DNA from: CAYUPI01 sp964446585
GTDB lineage: Bacteria > Verrucomicrobiota > Verrucomicrobiia > Limisphaerales > UBA8199
DNA length: 64,000 bases
Direction of reading: 5' to 3'
Assembly: GCA_964446585.1 (NCBI GenBank)
Contig: CAYUPI010000005.1
Coordinates: forward strand, 62,001-126,000
Part shown: positions 24,924 through 34,081 of the stretch, piece after piece
Numbering within the stretch: the first letter of the stretch is position 1
How the letters are laid out: each line of letters opens with the position of its first letter
Notes under the pieces: generated by a model
What the model saw: the letters and a program-made list of their open reading frames with translations, nothing else
Database searches by the model: none
Told to the model about the DNA's origin: nothing
Translations under genes and position numbers: made by a program

Positions 24924-26090
24924 TTAGTTTCGTGCGGGCGAGTCGCCTTGCGGGGCAGGGAGCCGGCGCCGCACGTCCGCCACAACCTCAACGTGCGAAG
25001 TCTGCGGAAACATATCGAACGGAACCAGGCGCGACAATTCAAAGACACTTTGCGCGCACAAAATGTTCAAATCTCGCGCCATCGTCGCCGGGTGGCACGA
25101 GACGTAGATGATTTGCGCCGGCGGCGCGTTCCGGAGCACTTCCAGCAGCCCGGCATGACAGCCTTTCCGCGGCGGGTCCAGAAGGACCGTCGTCGTCCTC
25201 GCGTTGGTTCGCCCAAGCAGCTCCGCCAGCAGATCCTCCGCGGCACCCGCCACAAATTCCCCGTTCCGAATGCCACGTCTCGAGGCGTTGCAGCGTGCCG
25301 CCCGGATCGCTGGCTGATCCAGTTCGACTCCGACGAACGAGTCAACGAGCGCGGCCAGCTCAATGCTGAAAAAACCGACGCCGCAATAGACGTCTGCCAG
25401 ATGGCGCGATCCACTTTGCTGCAACAAGTCGCGCACCACTTCGACCAGTTTCGGTAGAAGGAAAAAGTTATTCTGAAAGAAAGAATCGGGAGGCACCTCC
25501 CAATCCTCCGGTGGAATGCGGAGCACGACTTTCAGACCGCCTTTCGGCGGCGGATAGGCCCGCACCCGCAGGATTTGCTCATTGATTGCCGGCTCGGCAA
25601 TGGCGCATCGATCAATATCGACCACTAGCCTGTTGTCGGCCCGGATAAAGCCGATGTTCAAACCCTGTTTGAATTTATCCCACTGGCTGCGGATCATGAT
25701 GCGATTGCGGTAGCCGTACGGCTGAGGACATGGGCTGACCGGGCCAACGAGCGACGGATCGAAGCCGCCGATGCGCTGGAACAGATCGCAAATTTGCTTG
25801 TGTTTGATCAGGAGCTGGGCTGGGTAGGAGAGATGTTGGTATTGGCAGCCCCCGCACTCGCCGAAGTAGCGGCAGAGGGATGCGACTCGCTCCGGCGAGG
25901 CTTCGAGAACGCGCAACAGCCGGGCGCGCGCGAAACGTTTTCGTGACTCAATGACCTCCACTTCGACGTTTTCCCCGACGGCGGTGAACGGCACGAAGAC
26001 GACAAATTCATCTATCCGCCCAACGCCCTCGCCGCCGAACGCGATGTCGCTGATCGTTAAGGTGATTCGCTCGCCCGCAACTGGACTCAC
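24924..26090 (-). CDS. rlmD: 23S rRNA (uracil-5-)-methyltransferase, RlmD/RumA-like (TrmA family)
   Basis: 388-residue SAM-dependent RNA m5U methyltransferase. An N-terminal TRAM domain (RITLTISDIAFGGEGVGRID) is followed by the iron-sulfur cluster cysteines in CRYFGECGGCQYQH. The SAM site is DVYCGVGFFSIELA, and LLDPPRKGCHAG and the catalytic cysteine in YVSCHPATMARDL are present. The start is GTG 26090. It is the first gene of the cluster that continues with DUF2723, GT4 and WecA-like genes, a functionally unrelated neighbour. RlmC/RlmD/TrmA cannot be fully separated by sequence alone. Confidence 0.9.
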   Translation of the reverse strand: MSPVAGERITLTISDIAFGGEGVGRIDEFVVFVPFTAVGENVEVEVIESRKRFARARLLRVLEASPERVASLCRYFGECGGCQYQHLSYPAQLLIKHKQICDLFQRIGGFDPSLVGPVSPCPQPYGYRNRIMIRSQWDKFKQGLNIGFIRADNRLVVDIDRCAIAEPAINEQILRVRAYPPPKGGLKVVLRIPPEDWEVPPDSFFQNNFFLLPKLVEVVRDLLQQSGSRHLADVYCGVGFFSIELAALVDSFVGVELDQPAIRAARCNASRRGIRNGEFVAGAAEDLLAELLGRTNARTTTVLLDPPRKGCHAGLLEVLRNAPPAQIIYVSCHPATMARDLNILCAQSVFELSRLVPFDMFPQTSHVEVVADVRRRLPAPQGDSPARN

Positions 26091-26162
26091 GATATGAGAC
26101 TAAAAAGGGAGGAAACCGAGCGAAAGGAATTTCTTGCGAGTCGTGCAAACGATGAAGGTACG

Positions 26163-26200
26163 AAAAGGCCCGCCACCGGAATCCTGACCCCCGTGGCGGG
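26163..26200 (-). terminator. Intrinsic terminator of the small secreted protein gene
   Basis: On the minus strand an 8-bp stem CCCGCCAC/GTGGCGGG (26193-26200 with 26169-26176) encloses 16 bases and is followed by CCTTTTCG. It starts 20 bases beyond the stop at 26221. Confidence 0.7.
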
Positions 26201-26220
26201 CGGAAGAGTGGGAATGAAGT

Positions 26221-26565
26221 CTATTTACTTTCAGCCACTTCTATTTTGCTGACGGTGAACTCTTTCTTGCCACCCACTTCTTTCACAGTGCCGGTCGCCG
26301 TGACCTGTTTCTCGCCCTGACACACGTTTTTGTGGAAGCCTTTGCTGACATCGTTTTTGGCCAGGTAGTAGGTCACTTTTTTTCCTCCCTTTTCGGCCTG
26401 GATTACAGTCTGGCAGGAGTCGGATTCGTGCAAAGCGCACTTGGCGCACTTGGCTGTCCCGCTGATTGTTACGTCCTTGCCTTCATCAGCGGCCGATGCG
26501 GGAGTGGCGTAAGCCAGTAAGAGCAAGCCCGCGATTCCCGTGAATAGAACGATACTCTTTTTCAT
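26221..26565 (-). CDS. Small exported cysteine-containing protein
   Basis: 114 residues. A signal peptide (MKKSIVLFTGIAGLLLLAYATPASA) is followed by a mature domain with four cysteines (GTAKCAKCALHESDSCQ ... HKNVCQGEK). The CxxC spacing suggests metal or thiol chemistry, and the family is widespread in Verrucomicrobia and Planctomycetes as short periplasmic proteins of unknown role. ATG at 26565. It has its own intrinsic terminator at 26163-26200 and a family-E palindrome upstream, so it is probably a single-gene transcript. Confidence 0.85.
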   Translation of the reverse strand: MKKSIVLFTGIAGLLLLAYATPASAADEGKDVTISGTAKCAKCALHESDSCQTVIQAEKGGKKVTYYLAKNDVSKGFHKNVCQGEKQVTATGTVKEVGGKKEFTVSKIEVAESK

Positions 26566-26710
26566 ATAGTGCTTGATTTTGATTACTCGAGACGTTTATT
26601 TGACACCCTGCCTGCATCGACGTTCAAACCGAATGTGGGCAGCGACAAGAGTTTACGCCACGAGCGGCCTGCGCGCAAGCGCAGATCGCCTGAGGCTGGA
26701 GGTTAAGGAG

Positions 26711-26810
26711 CGCGGCTGTCCCCAGCCGCAGCAGCAACGCGCATTACCTCGCCTCGCTTGCGGCAGGCTACATCGGCATAAACAATCTGCTGCGGCTGGG
26801 GACAGCCGCG
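26711..26810. repeat. Palindrome of family E, copy 1 (24-bp perfect arms)
   Basis: Arms 26711-26734 and 26787-26810 are perfect reverse complements. Each arm itself folds (CGGCTG...CAGCCG). The core GGCTGTCCCCAGCC is shared in pattern with 42943-43045 (GCGCTGTCCCCAGCGC) and 7810-7919. It lies between the small exported protein and the Uma2 gene. Confidence 0.92.
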
Positions 26811-26836
26811 GTCCGCTCGACCAGCCGGTTGCGGCT

Positions 26837-27322
26837 TCAACTCTGCTGCTGCGGGGTGTGGAATAGTTCCGAAATCGTCAATTGAAATTCAGGCAGGAGC
26901 TGCTCCGTCAGAAGCTCACGCCCCGCCAGGATTGACTTGAGCACGAGGCCGTATTCGCTGCCATGATAAACTTCGACATTATCGTACCGAGGATCCACCA
27001 TCCAGAGCCTCGCCAATTTCAGGTCCTCATAGAGTTGCTTCTTGACGACGGTGTCCGTGCGATGGTCATCGGAACTGATGACCTCGGCCGCCAGCCACAA
27101 TTTGCCGGTGGGAACAATCACCAGTGCCAAGTCAGGACAAACTCGAGTATCGACGGCCAGCCGAACTTCGGTGCGCGCCGCGAGCAAACGGGTGTTGGCG
27201 AAGTTCGCCACGCTGGCGCGGACGCACTCGTGGAGCCGCGCGCAAATCAGTTCGTGTCGGGCGCCTGGCGCCGCGCGAGTCAGAGCCATGCCTTCGAGAA
27301 TTTCCTGGTACGGCTCGCTCAT
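26837..27322 (-). CDS. Uma2-family (DUF820) putative restriction-endonuclease-fold protein
   Basis: 161 residues from ATG 27322 (MSEPYQEILEG). A PD-(D/E)xK-like pattern is seen: ELICARLHE, then VCPDLALVIVPTGKLWLAAEVISSDDHRTDTVVKKQLYEDLKLARLWMVDP. This matches Uma2 proteins common in cyanobacteria and multicellular-type bacteria. Biological role is unknown. Its ATG overlaps the uvrA stop by four bases (ATGA), so it is translationally coupled to uvrA. This could mean a DNA-related function, though that is only inferred from position. Confidence 0.85.
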   Translation of the reverse strand: MSEPYQEILEGMALTRAAPGARHELICARLHECVRASVANFANTRLLAARTEVRLAVDTRVCPDLALVIVPTGKLWLAAEVISSDDHRTDTVVKKQLYEDLKLARLWMVDPRYDNVEVYHGSEYGLVLKSILAGRELLTEQLLPEFQLTISELFHTPQQQS

Positions 27323-30042
27323 GAATTGGCCAGAAACGTATGCAGGTATTTTCCTGTATGCGAGCGGGAATTGGCGGCAATTTGCTCGGGCGTGCCTTCG
27401 CCCACAATGTGCCCACCGCCGTCGCCCCCTTCCGGCCCGAGATCGATCACCCAATCTGCGTGGGAGATAACGTCCAAGTTATGCTCGATAACGAACACCG
27501 AGTGGCCTAGTACCACGAGCTTTTCCAGCACGGCCAGCAGCCGTTGCACGTCCGCGATGTGCAATCCGATCGTTGGCTCCTCGAGGATGAACACGTTGCG
27601 CCGGGGCCAGCGTTCGAAGAGATCCGGCTCCTTTAACCCTGCCAGCAAATGCGTTACGAGTTTGACGCGTTGCGCCTCGCCGCCGCTGAGCGTGGGACTG
27701 GTCTGGCCCAGCTTCAGGTAGCCCAGGCCGGTGTCGCACAACGCTTGCAGCGGGCGTTTGATCCTGGGTACGCTGCTGAAGAATTCCAGGGCTTCATCCA
27801 CCGATAGATCCAGCACCTGCGCTATGTTTTTGCCGCCATATTGGACATCCAGGGTTTCGCGATTGAACCGCGTGCCGTTGCAGATTTCGCAACGCACGAA
27901 TGCCGCCGGCAAAAAGTTCATCTCCAGCTTGATGGCGCCCGATCCTTCGCACTCGGGGCATCGGCCTTGCGGGCTGTTGAAGGAAAAACGACTGGGCGAG
28001 TAACCGCGCAACCGCGCCTCCGGCACCTGGGCGAAGAGCGTGCGGATATCGTCCAGAAAACCGACATAAGTGGCGGGCACCGAACGCGGCGTGCGGCCTA
28101 TCGGCGCCTGGTCAACTTCATAAACTGCCTGAATGCTGTCGAAGCCGGAGAGCAGAGGCGTATCCTTCGAACCCTGGTTCCTGATGCGGGCCGGGCCCTC
28201 CGTTTTGCGTGCTTTGCGTTCGGCTTTGCGGGACTTGAGGGCGTCGGTCAGCGCCGGGAGCAGGCACTCACGCATCAATGTGCTTTTGCCGGAACCGCTC
28301 ACCCCGGTGATCAACACCAGGCGCCCCATTGGAAACCGCACCGTAAGATCTTTGAGGTTGTTCTTGCGCGCGCGGCGCAGGGTTAGCCAGGTATCTGAAA
28401 CCGGACGCCGTTTGCCGGCCAGGAGCGAACTCTTTTGCGAGCGCAGGCAATTGCCTGTTACCGATTCCGGGTGGCGCAGCAATTCCGTCAGCGTGCCCGC
28501 CGCGACCACCTGGCCGCCGTGAACTCCGGCCCCTGGACCGAGGTCAATGATATAATCGGCCCGCCGCATCGTCTCCTCATCGTGCTCGACCACCATCACC
28601 GAATTGCCGCGCCTTCGAAGTTTTTGCAGCGCTGCCAGCAATTGTTCGTTGTCTCGAGCATGCAGCCCGATGGTGGGTTCATCGAGGATGTACAGAATGC
28701 CGCTCAGATTTGACCCGAGCTGCGCCGCCAGCCGAATGCGCTGGCTCTCGCCCCCGGATAAAGTGGGCATGCCCCGGCCTAGTTGCAGGTATCCCAGGCC
28801 TACCTCGCACAGGAACGCCAATCGCTCGCGAATCTCGGGCAAAATATCACGCGCAATCACCGCGGCGCGCCCCTGGAGTTTGAATTGACGGAACAACTGA
28901 TGGCCGGTTTCGACGGGAATTTGAGAGAAAGCGTCAATGGTCGGCGCCGCAGGCAACTGAAAATTCCTGAAGATGGATTTCTCGAGTCGCAATTTAACCG
29001 AGCGCGCCAGAGGGTTGAGCCGCGCGCCGCCGCAGTCAGGGCAGAGTTCGCGGTTGCCTTCCTGCCACCGGTACCACGACTCCTCGATCGCGTCAGCACG
29101 CGCGCCTCGATCTACTTCAGGCAGGTAAAAAAGCTCGCCGAATCCGCGGCAACGCGGGCACCAACCTTGCGGAGAGTTATAGCTGAAATTTTTCGGGTCC
29201 AGTGGCTCGAACGACCGGCCGCACCCCGGGCAGGCGCGCTCCGTGGAATGCACCGAGACCTGGCCCTGTTCGTCCAGGGCCAGCAACGTTCCGTTCCCGA
29301 GCTTGAGCGTCTCATCAATGAGTTGCTGGGCCGGCTGCGCTGCCTCATTTTGGCCTGCCAGCTTCCAGCCGCGCTTTCCCGGCCCGAGCCGGCCCACGAC
29401 AACCTCCACGTTATGCTCGCGGAACCGCTCCAGGCGAAGGCGCTCGCTCGTATTAACCACTTTCCCATCCGCGCGGACCTGGGCGTAGCCGTGACGCGCC
29501 GCCCACTCGGCCACGTCGGTGTGGAACCCCTTCCGATTCTTGACCAGTGGAGCAAGGAGCAACAGCGCTCCACGTTTCCGCAATTCGCTCCGCAGCCGGT
29601 GGCCCAGTTGATCGCGGGTTTGGGCTTCGACGGCACGGTCGCACTCAGGGCAAAACTGGGTTCCCAATCGCGCAATCAGCAGCCGCAAAAAATGATAAAT
29701 CTCCGTGACGGTGGCGACTGTGCTCTTGCCGCCGCCATGGCTTGTGCGCTGCTCGATGCTGACAGTAGGTGGAATACCGGTAATGAGGTCCACGTCGGGG
29801 CGAGAAAGCTGTTCCACGAACTGCCGGGAATAGAGACTCATGGAATCCAGAAACCGCCGCTGGCCCTCGGCAAAAAGCAGATCAAAGGCCAGCGTGCTCT
29901 TGCCCGAGCCGCTGACGCCGGTGACGACGACAAATTGGTTGCGCGGAATCGTCAGCGACAGATTTCTGAGATTGTGCTCCCTCGCTCCGTAGATCGAAAT
30001 GGCGTCACTGGACTCAGCGGCTGAATTGCGTCCGTCAAACAC
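27319..30042 (-). CDS. uvrA: UvrABC excinuclease subunit A
   Basis: Damage-recognition ATPase of nucleotide excision repair, 907 residues from GTG 30042. Two ABC ATPase modules: Walker A VTGVSGSGKSTLAFD near the N-terminus and ITGVSGSGKSTLMRE later. Signature motifs are LSGGESQRIRLA and LSGGEAQRVKLV, with Walker B YILDEPTIGLH and FILEEPTIGLH. Zinc-finger cysteines CPGCGRSF...CPRCRG, CPDC and CPECEGSG...CEIC are present. The segment between the first Walker A and the first zinc finger is long enough for the UvrB-binding domain. The frame stays open upstream to 30696, but that part overlaps recN antisense and has no UvrA homology. The conserved start ISIYGAREHNLR lies close to the chosen GTG. 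Divergent from recN. Confidence 0.95.
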   Translation of the reverse strand: MFDGRNSAAESSDAISIYGAREHNLRNLSLTIPRNQFVVVTGVSGSGKSTLAFDLLFAEGQRRFLDSMSLYSRQFVEQLSRPDVDLITGIPPTVSIEQRTSHGGGKSTVATVTEIYHFLRLLIARLGTQFCPECDRAVEAQTRDQLGHRLRSELRKRGALLLLAPLVKNRKGFHTDVAEWAARHGYAQVRADGKVVNTSERLRLERFREHNVEVVVGRLGPGKRGWKLAGQNEAAQPAQQLIDETLKLGNGTLLALDEQGQVSVHSTERACPGCGRSFEPLDPKNFSYNSPQGWCPRCRGFGELFYLPEVDRGARADAIEESWYRWQEGNRELCPDCGGARLNPLARSVKLRLEKSIFRNFQLPAAPTIDAFSQIPVETGHQLFRQFKLQGRAAVIARDILPEIRERLAFLCEVGLGYLQLGRGMPTLSGGESQRIRLAAQLGSNLSGILYILDEPTIGLHARDNEQLLAALQKLRRRGNSVMVVEHDEETMRRADYIIDLGPGAGVHGGQVVAAGTLTELLRHPESVTGNCLRSQKSSLLAGKRRPVSDTWLTLRRARKNNLKDLTVRFPMGRLVLITGVSGSGKSTLMRECLLPALTDALKSRKAERKARKTEGPARIRNQGSKDTPLLSGFDSIQAVYEVDQAPIGRTPRSVPATYVGFLDDIRTLFAQVPEARLRGYSPSRFSFNSPQGRCPECEGSGAIKLEMNFLPAAFVRCEICNGTRFNRETLDVQYGGKNIAQVLDLSVDEALEFFSSVPRIKRPLQALCDTGLGYLKLGQTSPTLSGGEAQRVKLVTHLLAGLKEPDLFERWPRRNVFILEEPTIGLHIADVQRLLAVLEKLVVLGHSVFVIEHNLDVISHADWVIDLGPEGGDGGGHIVGEGTPEQIAANSRSHTGKYLHTFLANS

Positions 30043-30241
30043 AGGACCACTGTAGCACAGTAAAGGCGCTCTTAAAGCGGTTCCGGCGAATGTTTCTGTC
30101 TCGCGGACCGCGAAGTCACCAAGTTCCGGCAATCCTGAGAATTGCCAATTTTCGGGCTGGAGCGGGCCAATGTCCGGCGGGCAACTTTTCTTTTGCTGAA
30201 GATAGGCGCGGTGTCCAGAATTCTGCGCCGAGAACTGCGAT

Positions 30242-31960
30242 ATGCTGAGGACGCTTCGTATCAAAAACCTTGCGCTGGTGGCCGACCTGACCGTCGAATT
30301 GCAGCCTGGGTACAACGTCATTACAGGCGAGACCGGCGCTGGCAAATCGATCCTCATCGGCGCGCTCAACCTCGTGCTGGGCGAGCGCGCCGATCGCTCG
30401 CTGATCCGCAGCGGTGAAAAGGAAGAAATCCAGAGTTGCTCTGTCGAAGCCATATTTGACGTCGTCCAGCTAGGGGCCAGGCTGGATTCGCTTCTCGAGG
30501 AGAACGGAATCGAGCTCTGTGAAGAGGGCCAACTCGTGCTCAAGCGCACGATTACCAGCGCGGGCGCCAATCGACAGTTTATCAATGGTACGCCGACGAC
30601 TCTAAACGTCCTGGCCGGGATTGGCGAATGGCTGGTGGATATCCACGGGCCGCATGAGCACCAATCGCTGCTGCACCCGGCCCAACAATTGGCCATCCTC
30701 GACGCGTTTGGAAAGCTGGAGGAGGAGCGCGAGGGTTTCGCAGAGTTGGTGCGCCGCCGGGCCGCGATCGAACACGAAAAGGCCGCCCTGGTGGTGGACG
30801 AGAGGACTTATGCTCAGCAACTCGAGTTGCTGCGGTTTCAAGCCGATGAAATCACCGCCGCGCGCCTGAAGCCCGAGGAGGAAGAGCAGGTGGAGCAGGA
30901 TTATCGCCGAGCCAGTAACGCCGCCAGGCTGCTGCAGCTTAGCCAAACGGCTCTCGACGCGCTGAGCGAGAACGAAGCCTCACTACTTAGTCAGGCCGGT
31001 GTCATCGGACGCACCTTGCAGGAGCTGCAGCGAATTGATGGTTCGGCCAGCGAGCTGCTCTTCCTTCATGAGCAGTCTGTTTCCACGCTGGGCGAGTTGC
31101 GAGCCGCCCTCTCGCGTTACGCGGAATCGGTCGAACTGGATCCCGTGCGTTTTCAACAACTGGAGGAGCGCCTGAACCTGATGCAATCGCTGAAGCGCAA
31201 GTACGGCGCGACCGTCGCGCAAGTCATTGACTTCGGCCAGAAAGCCCGACAGAAGCTCCAAAACCTGGAACAGCGTGACGCCGAACTGGAGTGGCTCAAC
31301 GTCGAAATGACGAGATTGGAAACCGAACTTTGGCGCGCCGGACAGGAGCTCAGCTCAAAACGCCGAAAGCTGATTCCGCAGCTCAGCAAAGCGATCGATC
31401 GGCAACTGGCCGATCTCGGTTTTGCTCAAAGCCGATTCGATATCTCGCTAAACAGCACGGACCGCGCGGAATTCGAGAAGCGCGGTTCACCGTTTGTGGC
31501 CTCCGGATTTGATGCGGTCGAATTCCAATTCGCGCCGAACCGCGGCGAGCCTGCTCGTCCTCTGCGCGCGATCGCCTCGTCGGGCGAACTGGCTCGTGTG
31601 ATGCTCGCGCTCAAGACCGTGCTCGCTGCAGAGGACCGAATTGACGTGCTGGTCTTTGACGAAGTGGACGCGAACGTTGGTGGCGAGACCGCGAACGCGG
31701 TTGGTGAGAAAATGCGGCAGATCGCGAAGAACCGGCAGGTGCTGTGCATCACGCATCTTCCCCAGGTCGCCGCGCCGGCCGCGGCGCATTATGTGGCGAC
31801 CAAGCAGCTCAAATCGGGACGGACAATTTCAGAGATCAAGCTGCTGGGCGAAAAGGAACGCGTGACGGAGCTGGCCCGGATGCTGGGCGGGCAAACGGAA
31901 GCTGCGCGCCGGCACGCGGAGTCGCTGCTTGGGACCGAGGCAAAACCGTTGAATCGTTGA
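30242..31960 (+). CDS. recN: DNA repair protein RecN
   Basis: SMC-like ATPase for double-strand break repair, 572 residues from ATG 30242. Walker A in VITGETGAGKSILIGALNLVLG, a coiled-coil middle (about 150-390), signature IASSGELARVMLALK, Walker B VLVFDEVDANVGGETA, and CITHLPQVAA near the end. It is divergent from uvrA across a 199-base gap, so the two repair genes could share a regulatory region, though I see no convincing LexA box. The last residues (KPLNR) and the TGA stop are encoded by the first two units of the octamer array at 31947-32034, so the native C-terminus has been altered. Confidence 0.95.
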   Translation: MLRTLRIKNLALVADLTVELQPGYNVITGETGAGKSILIGALNLVLGERADRSLIRSGEKEEIQSCSVEAIFDVVQLGARLDSLLEENGIELCEEGQLVLKRTITSAGANRQFINGTPTTLNVLAGIGEWLVDIHGPHEHQSLLHPAQQLAILDAFGKLEEEREGFAELVRRRAAIEHEKAALVVDERTYAQQLELLRFQADEITAARLKPEEEEQVEQDYRRASNAARLLQLSQTALDALSENEASLLSQAGVIGRTLQELQRIDGSASELLFLHEQSVSTLGELRAALSRYAESVELDPVRFQQLEERLNLMQSLKRKYGATVAQVIDFGQKARQKLQNLEQRDAELEWLNVEMTRLETELWRAGQELSSKRRKLIPQLSKAIDRQLADLGFAQSRFDISLNSTDRAEFEKRGSPFVASGFDAVEFQFAPNRGEPARPLRAIASSGELARVMLALKTVLAAEDRIDVLVFDEVDANVGGETANAVGEKMRQIAKNRQVLCITHLPQVAAPAAAHYVATKQLKSGRTISEIKLLGEKERVTELARMLGGQTEAARRHAESLLGTEAKPLNR

Positions 31961-32034
31961 ACCGTTAAATCGTTGGACCGTTAAATCGTTGGACCGTTAA
32001 ATCGTTGGACCGTGGAATCGTTGGACCGTTGAAT
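31947..32034. repeat. Octamer array, 11 units, over the recN stop
   Basis: Eleven uninterrupted 8-base units of the form CGTTGAAN, CGTTAAAT or CGTTGGAC. A 16-base higher-order unit (CGTTAAATCGTTGGAC) is repeated three times. The recN TGA is at 31958-31960, in the second unit. Confidence 0.95.
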
Positions 32035-32045
32035 CGGCCAGATTG

Positions 32046-32104
32046 CGTCCTCGTTCTCGCAATCGAAAACTCCAATGGCGAGGACGAGAACGAGAACGAG
32101 GACG
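32046..32104. repeat. Hexamer-built palindrome, family B copy 1
   Basis: CGTCCTCGTTCTCG at 32046-32059 is the perfect reverse complement of 32091-32104. The second arm is extended by further GAGAAC/GAGGAC units. The same design is found at 56833-56897. It lies 12 bases beyond the octamer array. Confidence 0.9.
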
Positions 32105-32150
32105 AAGGTTGCCTGGCTTGTTCATCTGTGGTTGTCCTGAATCGTTCCGG

Positions 32151-33800
32151 CTAAGAGACACTTGCTTTCGCGTCAGTTCGCTCCGGCCGTTCACGAAGAG
32201 CGCCCAAGCGGACAGCGAGCCTCCGGAGGAACATCAGCCCGGTGATTCCAACGCACACCCAGCCGAACCAATCGCCATGCAGGTTGTAAAAAGTGCGCGA
32301 ATAGCGTTCACTTGAAGCTCTGAGAGGAACCTCGGCGGTCATGATTCCCGCGCCATAAACGCTGCCGTTGTTGTCGGAAAAGATTCGGCGCAATCGGCCC
32401 TGGGCGTCCACCCAACAGGTCAGCCCCGTGTTCGTGCAGCGCAGGAGCGGCAACCGATTTTCCACTGCCCGAAACACCGCGTTGGCCGCGTGCTGCCAGG
32501 GCTCCGCGCTCTCTCCAAACCAGCCATCGTTGGTCATATTCACCAAAAAGTCGAGCTCCGCTTCGGCGCAATCGCGCGCCAGGTGCGGGAAGACATCCTC
32601 GAAACAAATCAAAGGCGACGTTCTTACATTCAAATCGCCCAGTTCAAAAATCACGGCACGCGTTCCTGGAGTGAAGCCGCCCGGAATCGGCGTGAACAGT
32701 TTCATGAACGGAAGCCAGCGGATCAGCGGCACATACTCGCCGAAGATGACCAGGTTTCGCTTCCGGTAACCTTCCATCAGGCGGCCGTCCGGGCTGATCA
32801 GAAAGCTGCTGTTGTAAAATTCGCGCGTTTTACCGTCGGATCCAACGTCCATATCATCCGCCCCGACCATGAGCCAGATCTGATGGCTGCGGGCCAATCC
32901 GGTGACGGCATCGAAAGTTGCTTGTTCATATCTGAGCAATTTGGGGATGCCGGCTTCGGGCCAAAGCAGGAGGTCTGTCTTGTTGGTCAGCGCTTGTTCC
33001 GAAAGTTGGATTAGATTCCGGAATCGTTCCTCATCGTTGCTCGGATTCCAAATCAGGGTCTGCGGGATGCTGGGTTGCACGAAAGTTACCTTGAGAGTGC
33101 GAGTCGGAGGCGGCGCATGTGTGAGTCGGCGATAGCCAAGGTTGAAGACGACGGCGAGGACGATCATGGGCAGAAAGAGATCACCGATCCAAACCGAACG
33201 CGAACCAGGGTGTTGCATGAGACGAAGCATCGCCAATAACAAAGAAAGCGAGAACCATACGACCAGAAAGGAAACACCATAAACGCCCGTGAACGAGGCG
33301 ATTTGGATCAGGGGCAGCAATTGGAATTGGGAGACACCCAGCAGAATCCAGGGGAACCCGGAAAAAAGCCGGGTCAGCACCATTTCGAGCGCGACCCAGG
33401 TGGCAGCGCCTGTGATTGCCCACACCGATCTCGCTACCCAATTGATTTTTGGACCTTGGATTTGCGACATCAGCCAGACCCAAGTGGCTGGATAGAGGGC
33501 GAGATAGGCGCTCAAAGCCAGCCAGCCAGCCGCTGGTCCTAAAGGAATCGAATGCCAGCGATATGGGATTAGAAGCAACCAATAGAGGGAGAATAGATAA
33601 TATGCCAAGCCGGCCACGTAACCGAGTCGAAACGCCTCTGCGCCGCTTCGACCGAGGGCTGCAGCCAGCATCAGGGCGGGGGCGATCCACGCGAAACCGG
33701 CAATGCCGATTTTTGGAAAGGCCGCAGCCAAGAACAATCCTGCGACCATTGCCACCGGATAACGGCGGTGCAGGAGAAATTGGCCGACGAAATTGTTCAA
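32151..33800 (-). CDS. lnt: Apolipoprotein N-acyltransferase
   Basis: Inner-membrane enzyme that adds the third acyl chain to lipoproteins, 549 residues. About six hydrophobic helices precede a nitrilase domain. The catalytic triad residues are in LLLWPEAGIP (Glu), EGYRKRNLVIFGEYVP (Lys) and SPLICFEDVFPHLA (Cys). NMTNDGWFGESAEPWQH also matches the family. A C-terminal helix (WVCVGITGLMFLRRLAV) closes the protein. The start is uncertain: the longest reading begins at TTG 33800, and no ATG with a good ribosome-binding site is seen before the first helix. The upstream region holds pyrimidine-rich palindromes. Confidence 0.93.
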   Translation of the reverse strand: MNNFVGQFLLHRRYPVAMVAGLFLAAAFPKIGIAGFAWIAPALMLAAALGRSGAEAFRLGYVAGLAYYLFSLYWLLLIPYRWHSIPLGPAAGWLALSAYLALYPATWVWLMSQIQGPKINWVARSVWAITGAATWVALEMVLTRLFSGFPWILLGVSQFQLLPLIQIASFTGVYGVSFLVVWFSLSLLLAMLRLMQHPGSRSVWIGDLFLPMIVLAVVFNLGYRRLTHAPPPTRTLKVTFVQPSIPQTLIWNPSNDEERFRNLIQLSEQALTNKTDLLLWPEAGIPKLLRYEQATFDAVTGLARSHQIWLMVGADDMDVGSDGKTREFYNSSFLISPDGRLMEGYRKRNLVIFGEYVPLIRWLPFMKLFTPIPGGFTPGTRAVIFELGDLNVRTSPLICFEDVFPHLARDCAEAELDFLVNMTNDGWFGESAEPWQHAANAVFRAVENRLPLLRCTNTGLTCWVDAQGRLRRIFSDNNGSVYGAGIMTAEVPLRASSERYSRTFYNLHGDWFGWVCVGITGLMFLRRLAVRLGALRERPERTDAKASVS

Positions 33801-33884
33801 CGCGGCGAGCTTGGCGCAATGGAGTGGAAACGCAAGCGTGGGTAGCCGGAAGACGGAGTTTGCTTTTCAAGCATGGACGGCCTC

Positions 33885-34030
33885 TCCCCCTGACCCCCTC
33901 TCCATGCCATGGAGAGGGGAGTGGAGGGTGAGGAATCAATTCCGTCGTTTCTACAAGCGATTTCATAAGCAGGATCGCGAAAAGAGGCCTCCTCTCCCCA
34001 GCCCTCTCCTCTAGAGGAGGAGAGTGAGAA
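33885..34030. repeat. CCCTCTCC-type short palindromes (family G)
   Basis: A perfect palindrome at 33896-33918 (11-base arms CCCTCTCCATG around one base) and another near 34000-34025 (CTCTCCTCTAGAGGAGGAGAG) lie in the 281-base gene-free gap between lnt and the HAD-UbiA gene. The sequence style resembles the element at 58060-58190. Confidence 0.6.
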
Positions 34031-34081
34031 AAACGCGTCGTGAGGATGATCTATGAAATAGGTTCTAGTTTGCGCTGGCGA

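Noticed and set aside
30043..30241. A LexA/SOS box shared by uvrA and recN
   Set aside because: No convincing palindromic operator of any known LexA type is visible in the gap.
30043..30696. N-terminal extension of uvrA of about 218 residues
   Set aside because: It lies over the recN start on the opposite strand and matches no UvrA sequence; the conserved UvrA start is close to 30042.
31947..32034. CRISPR-like array
   Set aside because: Units are 8 bases, directly adjacent, with no spacers and no cas genes nearby.
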